Part shown: positions 1-9,370 of the stretch, one piece after another | Layout of the letters: the number at the start of each line of letters is the position of its first letter | How positions within the stretch are numbered: the first letter of the stretch is position 1 | NCBI GenBank assembly: GCA_003427395.1 | Contig: BFEA01000348.1 | Coordinates: 1,789,616-1,810,047 of the forward strand | DNA length: 20,432 nt | Reading direction: 5' to 3' | Source: Chara braunii | Taxonomy: Eukaryota; Streptophyta; Charophyceae; Charales; Characeae | The notes under the pieces: model-generated | Database searches by the model: none | Told to the model about the DNA's origin: nothing | What the model saw: the letters and a program-made list of their open reading frames with translations, nothing else | Program-made: the position numbers and the translations under genes

Positions 1-58
1 CTGCTGGAAAAAAAATAATAAAAAAATAATTTAAAAAAGTGTATAGTCCCCATGGTCG

Positions 59-187
59 GGCCACGGACGAGACGGCTCGGCCACACCCCAGATTGGCCAC
101 GACCGAGATATCTTGGCCACACCCCAGATTGACCACGGCCGAGATGTCTCGGCCACACCCCAGATTGGCCACGACCGACCATGGTCG
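59..187. repeat. 36-bp minisatellite, about 3.5 copies
   Basis: Three near-identical 36-bp units begin at 79, 115 and 151, each opening with GGCCACACCCCAGATTG. A diverged half unit lies at 59-78. The array ends in a perfect 12-bp palindrome, CGACCATGGTCG (176-187). The period is a multiple of three, so both strands stay open across the array and translate to 12-residue repeats (WPIWGVAE-type on the minus strand). I see this as a consequence of the period and not as evidence of a gene. Confidence 0.9.
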
Positions 188-330
188 TCTTTTTTTGTTT
201 TGTTTTTTCCAGCCGCGGCAGGGTGCGGCACGGCGCGACCGACAGGAAAAAAAAGAAAAAAAAAAATCCTCCTTGCCGGCGCGGCGCGACCGACCGAGAA
301 AAAAAAAAAAAAAAAAAAAAAAAAACACAA
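188..330. repeat. A/T homopolymer tracts with a GC-rich direct repeat
   Basis: A T-rich tract (190-208), interrupted A tracts (246-266) and an uninterrupted run of 27 A (299-325) alternate with GC-rich blocks. The 12-mer CGGCGCGACCGA occurs at 231-242 and again at 282-293. The A27 run could be a retroposon tail, but no element body is recognisable to its left. The short lysine-rich or phenylalanine-rich open frames here come from the homopolymers. Confidence 0.75.
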
Positions 331-1152
331 CCGCCTTAATGAAACCTCCGCCCTGACACCACCGCCGGCCTGAGTTACGAACGCCTTTTTGAACTCAGGC
401 CCTAACACAGACACCGATGCCTGTTTTTTCTGCCCTTTACGAACTCCCATGTGACATAAACGTACTTCCCCCAATATTATATTACATCCCTAGAGATAGC
501 ATCAACAGTAGCAGAAGACATATCCTACTTCTAGTTCCTCCAATTCGGACTTAAAGTTTGTGGGGTGGATATAAAAAACCGACATAAAGATGTGCAATTT
601 TTTACCAGTGCAGTTGGGCGGGATCATTTTTTCGAGATCCAATGTTGGGGACCGGCCTTACTGGGAAGTTACTACCACTTTTTGTCCCAGGTAATTCCTT
701 TCCTTTTCCAGCATGGTGTTCTTGCTGGGGTTGCTAGAGACCACAAAAGGAGTAAGGTGCTTGGTACTTGATTCTCGAATGTACTTTAAGAACCTTACTC
801 CGTTCGGGGTCTGCCTACACATGAGAGAAACGAAATACTTGTTGGAACACAATTGTGGCTCTGTTGACACAACATTTTCCTCCTCGTCTGTCTGTTGTAC
901 CTGTTCTCAGATTTTCCTTTGTTCCCTTGACCATCCTCTATCCTTTCCCTTTTCTTTTTTTGGGCGTTGAACTTTCATCTAGCGACCCGACTGAGTCGTA
1001 TCATGAATGATAAGAAGCCTCAGAAGGGGTGTCATCCTCCTCTTCCTCTGTCTCCCCTTTCCCTGGTCCCTCCCTTCTCCTTTGCCGCTCCCTCTGCACC
1101 TCTTTGGTTTCTCCTGTCTGACCCTGAGAAGACTCCTTCCCCCCCCCCTCCT
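331..1152. other. No recognisable gene
   Basis: No open frame here resembles a known family. The stretch becomes pyrimidine-rich on the plus strand after about 880, including a run of nine C near 1140-1148. The right end probably holds the frameshifted tail of the minus-strand LINE ORF1 that starts at 3139. The ORF2 that should follow such an ORF1 (toward position 1 on the minus strand) is not found. Confidence 0.5.
749..801. repeat. Imperfect inverted repeat (hairpin)
   Basis: The arms GGAGTAAGGTGCTT (749-762) and AAGAACCTTACTCC (788-801) pair at 13 of 14 positions around a 25-nt loop. No T-run follows it and no gene is nearby, so its role is unknown. It may be a remnant of a small foldback element. 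Confidence 0.55.
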
Positions 1153-3139
1153 CTATGCCTCCGCTGCAATTTTTCTCTGTTTTCGCGTCCTTCTCTCTTT
1201 TCTGGTTTCTTCATTTTCTCCCTCAGTGGGAGCCCCAGGGGATTTATCGCCTTCGGAGCCGAACTTGCCCTCTTGCCCGGGAAGTTTCTTCCCACTCTTT
1301 TCCACAACTTTCTCGGAATCTGATATTTTCAGATCTAATACCCTTACGGCCACATCCTCCTCTGCCATCTTTCCATGATGGCTAGGTACTGGTTTACCTC
1401 TTGCGTTTTCACTTTCTTCCGAGGTAAGATTGTCGTTTTTTTTCTGTGTAGCTTTGTTAGTAACTTGTCTCCAAACGGAGGCTCTCTATTTGCTCTTTCA
1501 ATTGAGTTTTGCTCCTTTTGGTTCATCTGTGTTGAAAGACACACATTGAAGGAACGTGGGATGTTATTGGCACTCACCAGGACTAAGACCGTTCTTTTTG
1601 TTGGGAAAGCCGATGGAGGTGATAAAACATTTCAAAGGGTTCCGACCTTGACGCCCTTGTTGTCGGACACCACTGAGAGCGGGAGGATTGGAGGGGGGTG
1701 ACCCTCACACTGGTTGTCTGGACCACCTTCTCCAGCTCTCTTTGTTCTCTTTTCAAGAGTGTTGATTGCTATGCTATGTGGGCCTGAGGTCGTCGGGGTC
1801 GGGTGTCCTGCATAGTCGTTACAAAAGTGGCAGTAATCAGTAAATTGAGTCACTACCCTGATGTTAATAATTGAACGGTCAATTTGTGGCCATTCAAGCT
1901 TTTGAGGGACTTTGTGCTTCAGATCGCGTGGAATATCAAATTTCACGTTGTTCTGTTTCGGTGCATCTTCATATCTTTCAGGAGGGTACTGTTTGCAGAA
2001 TTTTCTGACGGCAAAGGCAATGGCCGACCTGACGAAAGGGACACCTTTGTATGGGACTCTAAGTGCCATGACCCATATCTTACTAACCTCTTCTTCCACT
2101 CTTGATTCCTCAATCTGTTTTTGTGACATCCAATGCTTAAAAGTCATTTTGTACATCTGTCCGCCTACTTTGAGTTTGCGAGCACCCAGTTTCAGTAGGA
2201 GATCGGTCGTCTTTTGGTCCTTGGATAGGTAGGACATCACGTTCCTGCCTTCCTGATGCACCTGGCCTCTTTCCTTGTGGTGCATTGTGGTAGGGAGAAG
2301 TGTGTGTTCCAGTATCCTGATGCATTCCTCTTTGCGTTCACCTGAGACGGATCTAAATGAGCCCTGAAATTAAATCATAGCTATGTACACTTTGAGCCAT
2401 TCCTTTTGTGCTTCTTTTACCTTAGGATCCAGGGTTATCTTCACGGTCTTTCCTTCCATTGTGAACTTCACAAACTTTGAGGTATCACGAATCTGCTGAC
2501 AATTTTAACATTTGTCAAACAGCTGTCTCGCCACTTCCACATCTGGTACCCCCTCGCTGTCCTCACCTTCCTTTTCCTCCGAGTCTATTTCCTCGTCTGA
2601 GTCTTCATCATTCGGCCGCTAGTTCACTCTTTGCATTTGCCCTTTAGCCCTGTCCGTATCCTGTTTCACATACCCTTTCCCACCAAAACCTCCCCCTCTC
2701 CCCTTAGTCTTTCCTTCCATTGTGAACTTCACAAACTTTGAGGTTTCACGAATCTGCAGACGATTTTAACATTTGTCAAACAGCTGTCTCGCCACTTCCA
2801 CATCTGGTAACCCCTCGTTGTCCTCACCTTCCTTTTCCTTTGAGTCTGTTTCCTCGTCTGAGTCTTCATCATTCCGCCACCAGTTCACTCTTTGCATTTT
2901 CCCTTTAGCCCTGTCCGTATCCTGTTTCACATACCCTTTCCCACCAAAACCTCCCCCTCTCCCCTTACCTCCTTCTCGCCTAACTTATCCCCTTCCTTCC
3001 TATCTTTCTTCGCCTCGGCTGCCTCTCCCTCCATTCCCCGGTTCAGATCTAACATTCCTGCTGTAAAACGGAACGGAGCATTTTCGTTGTCATTACCGGC
3101 TGAACTTGAACCGAGAGTCTTAGAGTGCAATTTGAGCAA
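1153..3139 (-). pseudogene. LINE ORF1 (gag-like, DUF4283 plus degenerate zinc knuckle), decayed
   Basis: Read from 3139 downward, the N-terminal stretch (3139 to about 2930) is charged. It is followed by an acidic segment rich in D, E and S, then KFVKFTMEGK, then a longer domain at 2285-1632. That domain contains SKIWVMALRVPYKGVPFV and ends in CHFCNDYAGH. This order fits plant L1 ORF1 proteins, the RNA-binding partner of ORF2, in which a DUF4283 fold precedes a CCHC knuckle; here the last cysteine is not visible. One minus-strand frame runs from about 2967 to 1632 with four stops, beginning at 2768, 2621, 2507 and 2372. A frameshift separates the N-terminal part, and a charged C-terminal tail (1368-1153) lies in another frame. 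The first ATG used is at 3139. No matching ORF2 follows, so this is an orphan. The assignment is from motif order only. Confidence 0.72.
2446..2967 (-). repeat. 261-bp tandem duplication inside LINE ORF1
   Basis: Positions 2446-2706 and 2707-2967 are adjacent direct copies, each 261 bp, differing at about a dozen sites by eye. The unit equals 87 codons, so the duplication keeps the minus-strand frame and doubles the acidic segment of ORF1. Both copies carry the same TAA (beginning at 2507 and 2768). Only the left copy has an extra TAG (beginning at 2621), where the right copy has TGG. Confidence 0.93.
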
Positions 3140-3811
3140 TGGGAGACAAACCCCGGTGTCGATTTCTCCCTGTCCATATTCACTGCCCTTGTATTCTCAT
3201 TTTTAATCCCAGACGTCGACGGTGGGTTCATTGTGTTTGTGCCTTTTTTCCAGAACGGAGGGAAGGAATTCCACTTCGAAGCGGGTTGATTTTCCAGTGT
3301 TATGTTCGTGATCTTCCTAGTAATAGTGGGAGCGTTAGCCTTGCTAACTAGGTTTTTGAAGGGGTTATCAATCTACCCCATAGTACCTTGAGAATATCTT
3401 GTTCGAACGTCCTGCTGATATGTCTTAAACTGCGAGCAAAATGCCTTAGACACCGTCTAGAACGTCCCTTTTCTCTATCAATAGCAGGGTTCCCATTTTG
3501 TCCAACCTGAGGGCATACTCACAAGGGGAGCTATAATCTCAAAATCCCAAAAAAAACTTTTAAAAAGGGGAAAAGGCCGGCCGCACGGATCTGCCAAATT
3601 CGCAAATGTACTATGCCAGTGCCCATTTGTCAGCGGCCTGGAGGTGACAACAAATTCCCCTTTTTTGTTTTTGCATTTTCTTCAAAATTGGCAAAAATTC
3701 GTTCACAAAAGTTCTTGCACAATTGGTGGATGGCGTCGTGTGACCAGCCAGTACCAAATGGCAAATCCCCATTTCTCCAGACCGCCGTGACCTTGTCCCA
3801 TCTGAAAAGGT
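3140..3811. other. No recognisable gene
   Basis: This is the interval between the minus-strand ORF1 and the plus-strand LINE-A. It may contain the 5' UTR of the former and the degraded upstream part of the latter's endonuclease, but neither can be shown. A 25-bp stretch at 3487-3511 resembles 8890-8914 in the same orientation. A 77-codon open frame at 3613-3846 matches nothing I recognise. Confidence 0.5.
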
Positions 3812-4379
3812 ACAGCAGTGTGGGCCTCCGTCTTGGGCATGCTTGAGCTGGAATTAATTTGCATACTATGCATTAACTCTCCTAATACAGTAGGGGAAAG
3901 AAGGGATTTTCTAGGTAAGTTGGCTACACAAGTGTCGAAGGGCATTCCCCTAATTATAGCTGGGGACTTTAATGCTACCCCCGACAGGAACTTGGACAGA
4001 TGGAATGCCCAGGAGTCCCCCTCTTTCGCCGTGACGGAAGACGAACGAATGATAGCAGAATTCTGCGAGACACTCTCGATCTTCAACACCTGCCGCCGAC
4101 TGCACCCCTAAGGACGATCCTTTACATGCATTAGGGATAATGACCCAGCACGACTATCCAAATCCAAGATTGACTTTATCTTTATCTCCAACGATCTGGA
4201 AAGCGCCTTGCGCTGGGCATTAATCCTCTCACGTAGCCCGCATCTAGGCCTAGACCATAAAACATGCGGAATAATACTGACAATGAGGAAAAGACCAGAC
4301 CAAGGACCGGGTTTCTACAAGCTTAATACCTCCTTGCTTAATGACTCAGCTTTCACTCAAATGATCCGTCATGAATAGC
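3812..4379 (+). pseudogene. LINE-A ORF2, partial APE-type endonuclease domain
   Basis: The open stretch near 3812 reads TAVWASVLGM and continues through INSPNTVGERRDFL to the catalytic motif GDFN (3962-3973). After a stop near 4110 it continues with SKSKIDFIFISNDLES and GLDHKTC; the DH pair corresponds to the conserved C-terminal histidine motif of exonuclease-endonuclease-phosphatase folds. In L1 elements this domain nicks target DNA to prime reverse transcription. The N-terminal third, including the Asn and Glu metal-binding region, is absent or too damaged to see. Premature stops and at least one frameshift make it inactive. The second half aligns residue by residue with the start of LINE-C, which supports the assignment. 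Confidence 0.82.
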
Positions 4380-5622
4380 TCTTCTCGCACCAGTAAAAAC
4401 ACCTCTTCGACTCATACCTAGCATGGTTCAACAATGGACTAATCTTCCTTGCCAAAAAATGTAAGGATTTCTTGAAAGCCAAAGCAGCCCAACGACAGCA
4501 ACAGGAAATGTTCACTCTCAAGGAACTATTAAACCTGGAGCAACAGGCAGATTCATAGCATCTCACTACCGCCATCCAAAATGTTAAAAACCAGCTTTTA
4601 CAATACGCTCTACACAGATGGCAAGGGATTAGAATCCGGGGAAAAATGGTTAGATTTACCCAGGAAGCTACTATGAATACCCATATTTTTTTTTCATGGC
4701 CACCGCACGTGCTCGTCGAATGGTCATCGAAGCATTCTTTGACCCGGACAACTGGGACATCATAGCTACTGACATAGCACATTGTACACTAATCACGAGG
4801 ATCTTTTTCAAGCAGCTTTATACGTCCCAGATCCCACCCGCACAAGAGGAAAGAAGGGACAGGGAACTGGAAGAGTTCTTGACGCCACTAGATCGACACC
4901 TCTCCCTACAACAACGAGAAAAGTTGGAGGAAGCACTGTCCAAGAACGAGATTTGGACAGCACTTCTCCAAATGAAGGAAGAAAAAACGTCCGGCATCGA
5001 TGGATTCCCCAAGGAATTTTGGGAAACCATGTAGGGGGATTTGAGCAGTGATTTGTGAGATTACTATGAGGAAGTGTCACGGTGGAATGCCGGGGAGATG
5101 AGGGAAACAATGGGGAAAGGTGTAATCTCTTTGTTATACAAAAAGGGTGACAAAATGAATATTATGAATTATAGACCTATTACATTACTCACAGTAATAT
5201 ACAAAATGTTTTCAAAAGCTTTGGCTAACCGTATGGCGACCATCCTTGAAGACGTCATACACCCAGCTCTGACAGGATTTATGGCCGACAGGAACATACA
5301 AGAAAATATCCTACTCGTAAATGAGGTGGTCTAACTAGCCCAACGAAATAGAGCGAACGCGGCCATCATACTCATTGATTTTGAAAAGGCCTATGGCCAC
5401 GTAGACTGAAACTTTCTAGACAAATGCCTGGAAAAAATGAATTTTGGCCCCGTCTTTCGACGTTGGATCAGGATCCTCCATCATAATGCCACCACCTGCG
5501 TACAGGTCAATGGGTCGATAGCGGTTCTGTCGATTGTCCGATATGGCAGTAAACTGGGGGCAGAAGACCGTAGGATGGCGATGCAAGGAGGAAGACCCCC
5601 TGAAAACCCGAGAATCACATGA
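4380..5622 (+). pseudogene. LINE-A ORF2, reverse transcriptase domain lacking motifs B and C
   Basis: A linker (4380-4695) with AWFNNGL is followed by RT motif 0/1 (EEKTSGIDGFPKEFWETM, ending 5031) and then VISLLYKKGD, NYRPITLL and LANRM (5116-5240). Motif A is at 5374-5406 as IDFEKAYGHVD; the first Asp (5377-5379) is kept, while LINE-C has AYDHVD at the same place. The next conserved VNG is at 5506-5514. The frame then jumps to a segment that in LINE-C lies about 245 bp further on. The QGDPL loop and the FADD catalytic box are therefore missing. Stops at 5032 (TAG), 5407 (TGA) and 5620 (TGA) fall where tryptophan is expected. The domain cannot be catalytic. Confidence 0.88.
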
Positions 5623-7692
5623 CTTCCTCCAGACGACCCTCTACGACTTATGGGGGCTCTCATCACCACAAAAGAAAAACCGACAACCAATGATGAATGG
5701 TTGGTAGGACCCGCAAACGCCAAACTCAAACTATGGAATAAAAAACACACATCCATATTTGGGCTGGCCCTGGTCATAAACAATGTGGTGCTAGCTACTC
5801 TCTAGTATAAATCCATCATATGGCCTATGAGTGATGGGGGACTTAGGTCATCAAAACAACAGCTAGCAGCCTTTCTTTGGAGAGGAGATAGCAACAGTCC
5901 CCACGCGATCAGTCGAGTGGCATGGGACTCAGTGATTCAGCCTAAAACCAGAGGAGGACTGAGAATCGTGGATCTAGCCACACAATCCCAGACCCTCACA
6001 TTTCGCTGGCTCCAGCGCATCATTTTTTCGCCATCATCCCCCTAGGCCCCCCTAGCCCTAACACAAATTGCGGCACTGGCCCCAGAAGCCCCACCGAAGA
6101 CCGACCCGTTGGTTTAGTTGCAAGATAGGCACTGGAGGCTCCCAAGGAAATACAGAAACGGGGACCCTACGGATAAGCATTGGTTGCGCCTCATACGCAC
6201 ATGGAGGAAGCTACCGCCACCTGACCGTCCGACTCTGGATAGATGGGAAGAAATCTTCAGACAGCCGCTGTTCGGAAATCGCTTGATCACAGATTCCTCG
6301 GGCCGCGTAAGGTGCAACTCAGATGCCCCCTGGAAGGGATGGGTGAAACATGACGTTAGCAGAGTCGGGGACCTTTGGGACAGAGAGGCAAGGGGCTGGA
6401 AGAGTGCAGAAAGGATGCGGTCTTGGTTGCAATATTGCCACTCCACTGAATCCGCGCTTAATGAACTTATTGAGAGCTTCCGTCTCCAGTGGTATAGTAC
6501 CCTTCGAAAAGGTCCACACTTGAAGGAAGGAGAATGGGTAGGGCTACCCGGCCACGATAAGGAAATAGGGCGGGTGCACATTACCAATCAAACACAAGCC
6601 GTGATCGAGGTCTTCTCCGTCCTAAGGGATGGAGAGCTACGAGGAAGCCGGCAGCCGTTCATCTGGAAAGACAGCACGAGCACATATCGTATCAGAGTTC
6701 TATATGATGGTAGATGTTGGAGAGCATACCGACCATTGACCCCGATTGAGGCACTTCCCTTCGATTCTGATGAGTGGCACTGGTCCCAGGAAGGCCGGAC
6801 TGGGCAGGGGACAACAAAACAACTAATGTTACATAATTTGAAAGCCAAATCAATCTACCGAATGCTGCGTCCTAAGCGAAGACTGCGGGAGCTAGTAGAG
6901 GACAGATGGTCTCGGCATCTCAACGTGGACCGCGGTCTGCTCAAACCCATCCGATGGTTCATGCACTATAGGGACAAACCCTCAAAGATTGCTGCCCTCC
7001 AGTGGCAAATAGCACATCGATGCCTGCCAACAAATGACTGGTTGATAGAGCACACCCGCCTGGAACAGCAAGGACAGGCATTACCATGGTGTCACAGCTG
7101 CCTTCAGAGCTACCCTGGGAAGAAACGCGCTGAGACAATGGAACACATTTTCCTCCAATGCCCAACATCGGTACTATTATGGAGGAGTTGGGACAGGATC
7201 TGGTAACACATTGTCCCTAATACAGAATGGCCATGGGAATGGAGGGCGATATTACTAGGTCACTACCCCCTGATCCGAGGAAACACATTCGAGGAGAACA
7301 TGTTCCATCTAGGCAGGCGGGCTGTTCTTTGGACTATCTGGTGGAAGAGATGCATATTGGAAGTAGAAGGGGCACGGGTGGAGGAAGGAGAAGTCATGGA
7401 ACAATTACGGTCGCTAATCCAACACGAAATTGCTGCTCAGTGGAAGGTAGCCAGGGATAAGCTTGACCAAATGCACTCACGGGGAGACATCACTCGAATT
7501 ATCTCCCGATTCAGTCAAGACTGGCTAGGAGGGGCGAGAGAAGGGTGGGTGGCGGAGATAAGATGGTCTGGGGACCGTCAGCAGGAAGGACAACTGCCGG
7601 AAGGATATCAGGCAGAGACAGCAAGAGACGATCAGCTGATCTTCCACGACTGGACCAACATAAATCCTGGCGACAGGTTACGCCCCGCTTAA
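5623..7692 (+). pseudogene. LINE-A ORF2, connection region, zf-RVT finger and C-terminus
   Basis: PTTNDEW (about 5680) leads into AAFLWRGD and GGLRIVDLATQ, the typical stretch after RT in plant LINEs. A long open frame then runs 6118-7206 (362 codons). Its upstream boundary is a TAG (6115-6117) at a conserved Trp, so its apparent start is only the point after a stop. It carries QPLFGNRLITD, DRWSRHLNVDRG and ALQWQIAHRCLPTNDW, then the zinc finger C-X2-C-X14-H-X4-C (7090-7161), thought to bind nucleic acid. A stop (TAA 7204-7206) precedes the last segment, which includes RRAVLWTIWWKRC and DWLGGAREGW and ends at TAA 7690-7692. LINE-C has the same layout. This is a remnant and not a functional gene. 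Confidence 0.88.
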
Positions 7693-8475
7693 GAATTTGC
7701 AGACCCCTTCCCTCCTCACCCTTTGGCTTTAGAAGAAAATTTCCCCCCTCCATGAGGGAACACACAGATCAGGTATGGGACGCTGGACCCGGTTTCCAGC
7801 ATGAGATTGGATTGGACACATAGATCAGGTATGGGATGCTGGACCCGGTTTCGAGCACTGTAGCGTCACTCTCATTGGAAAAAAGTCTCCGGAGAAGCAC
7901 GAATGAGAAGACTTCGGTTGGGGGGACACACATATCAGGTATGGGACGCTGGTTGGATGGGACACATAGACCAGGTATGGGACCCTGGACCCGGTTTCCA
8001 GCACTGTAGCGTCACTCTCACTGAGGAAAAAAGTCTTTGGAAAACACAAATGAGAAGATTTCACCCGATGTCTGTGCAGCACATTCCTGACTATTTCTGT
8101 TATCTTAAACTTTTCTCAAACATATGCTATTTCAGAAAGTAAGATACACCAAGCGCCAGGAGGCCAGTAGGCGGATGGCAGAGGCTAGGGGAGGAAGGGA
8201 GACTCCACTGGTGCCCCCCGGGGTTTCTCCCCCCAATACCTGACCTTGCTGCAGTTTGGGTAGGGGAGAGTAGATGGGATATGGGACGCTGGACCCGGTT
8301 TCCAGCACAATGGTGTCACCCTCCAAGATTTGTCAAGATGTATTTAAGGGACGCTGAACCCGGTTTCAGCAGGTGTTGCTCCCCACCAATAGATGGAGCG
8401 GCCCACCCGGCAATGCCTCAATCCCGGTGGTTCTCTTACTACCACCAGGATAGAGGCCTTGCACAAGGGCCTTTN
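7693..8475 (+). repeat. LINE-A 3' UTR with reiterated hairpin modules
   Basis: The region is noncoding and built from repeated modules. A unit of about 147 bp starting ACACATAGATCAGGTATGGGA recurs (about 7815 and 7962), with shorter partial units at about 7761 and 7928. Each contains all or part of the GCTGGACCCGGTTTCCAGC hairpin, often followed by CACTGTAGCGTCACTCTCA. The last 130 nt match the end of LINE-C (AGGTGNTGCTCCCCACCA, then AGATGGAG). Near the tail there are further short pairings, GGTGG/CCACC (8430-8452) and AGGCCTT/AAGGGCCT (8454-8473). The 783-nt length is long compared with the roughly 330 nt in LINE-C. Confidence 0.82.
7782..8370 (+). repeat. Five copies of the LINE 3' hairpin in LINE-A
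   Basis: Copies lie at 7782-7800 (perfect GCTGGA/TCCAGC stem), 7838-7856 (one arm changed to TCGAGC), 7984-8002 (first base C), 8288-8306 (perfect) and 8353-8370. The last copy reads GCTGAACCCGGTTTCAGC, in which the fifth pair has changed from G-C to A-T and the loop is one base shorter, so pairing is kept. A truncated copy follows GGTATGGGAC at about 7948. The final copy lies about 105 nt upstream of the poly(A). Confidence 0.88.
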
Positions 8476-8511
<36 letters not shown>

Positions 8512-8516
<5 letters not shown>

Positions 8517-8772
8517 ATTACTGGTTTGGTACTGAAGGGCAGAGGTCGATTGTCAAGGGGGCTGAGTGAATCCTTCCCTCTTCGGAAGCCATCAATGCTC
8601 GGTTCTCAATCTTCATTCTCCATTCTTGTCGTACAGGGAACCTGTCTCTATGGGAGCTGTGGCCGTGGCTCTTCCAGCCCTAATGGGAAGAGGCCTGTGT
8701 CTGCCATGTATTCAAATTCCTAATAAGAGCCTTGGACACTGGGCCCTGATTTCCAAAAAAAAAAAAAAAAAA
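8512..8772 (+). mobile_element. Poly(A)-ended retroposon fragment, family unknown
   Basis: About 240 bp of non-repetitive sequence ends in TTTCC and 18 A (8755-8772), directly after the LINE-A tail. The ending suggests the 3' end of another retroposed sequence. It lacks the GCTGGA hairpin and has no recognisable coding motif. It may be a 5'-truncated LINE of another family, a SINE or a processed transcript; the sequence does not decide. Confidence 0.5.
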
Positions 8773-8775
8773 CCC

Positions 8776-9370
8776 ATCCCCTAAACCTCAAATCGGCCCT
8801 TCCCAGATCCGCATATTATGCGGATTTGGGGTCGCCGTGGAGTATGCCCTGAGCAATGCCAGACTGGTAGGTTTCACCTACCCAGCGTAGGGTTACCGAT
8901 TTGTCCAACCTGAAAACACGCCAGAATGTTTTCAATTATGCTTCTCTGACTCAGGTTTTACTTCCAGTCAATTATGGACTGTTTGTCCTGGATTGTGACT
9001 TGTGTGAGGTACGCTTTGACGGTCGCATGTGGGCCCCCTGCCTCGTGGCACCCCTGTGTCAGAGAAGCATAAAGGACGGGATAAGACCCCCCTCTTGAAA
9101 AACCTTCTTTTATAAGGCAGTAAAGGCAAAAATTAAATTTCCACGGCGCGAACAGAGATCTCGTTTCCAGAATGGGGACCTACTTCCGTTTTTTGCGTAT
9201 AGAGGGCCATCACATAGATTATTACGCAACAGACATGAAGGAGGCCGGGGACCTCACAATTCTACCCGGAGACTGACACAAGTTCCTAGCCAGACCAACC
9301 TGGCCACAGAGAGGCATCTTATCAACAAAACAGAAAACAGAAAAAACTACACTAGAGAAGATGGGCTTTG
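8776..9370 (+). pseudogene. Probable LINE-B upstream remnant (basic ORF fragment ending in RT)
   Basis: One frame is open from 8901 to about 9390 apart from a TGA at 9096-9098. It gives a segment with CDLCEVRFDGRMWAP, then a basic, arginine-rich stretch (KIKFPRREQRSRF and onward). I do not recognise a named domain; a LINE ORF1 tail is possible. In another frame, the last bases before the MITE read LEKMGF (about 9352-9369), which is the expected sequence shortly after RT motif A and continues on the far side of the MITE. Most of ORF2's endonuclease and early RT are absent between the two, so a deletion probably joined them. The RT link is fair; the ORF1 idea is weak. Confidence 0.42.

Larger units (their letters stand above)
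3812..8511 (+). mobile_element. LINE-A: 5'-truncated L1-clade retrotransposon
   Basis: The element runs from a partial endonuclease through reverse transcriptase and a zf-RVT finger (ORF2 end at 7692), then a 3' UTR of about 780 bp and an uninterrupted A36 tail (8476-8511). There is no ORF1 on this strand, and the first roughly 100 residues of the endonuclease are missing or unreadable, as expected for 5'-truncated LINE insertions. It belongs to the same family as LINE-C (12293-16566): the same domain order, nearly identical motif strings and the same 3' hairpin. It is more GC-rich than LINE-C. An undetermined base (N) sits at 8475 just before the tail. No convincing target-site duplication was found because the 5' boundary is unclear. 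Confidence 0.88.

Noticed and set aside
1-10. CTGCTGGAAA at the window start as an antisense copy of the LINE hairpin arm
   Set aside because: Only ten bases match and the sequence then becomes an A-rich run instead of the expected loop and second arm.
31-474. A 147-codon minus-strand open frame over the minisatellite
   Set aside because: It is open because the repeat period is a multiple of three and the rest is homopolymer (long F runs). No coding signature is present.
7782-8370. CRISPR-like or terminator-like reading of the hairpin repeats
   Set aside because: Spacing is irregular, the repeats are in a LINE 3' UTR, and the genome is eukaryotic.
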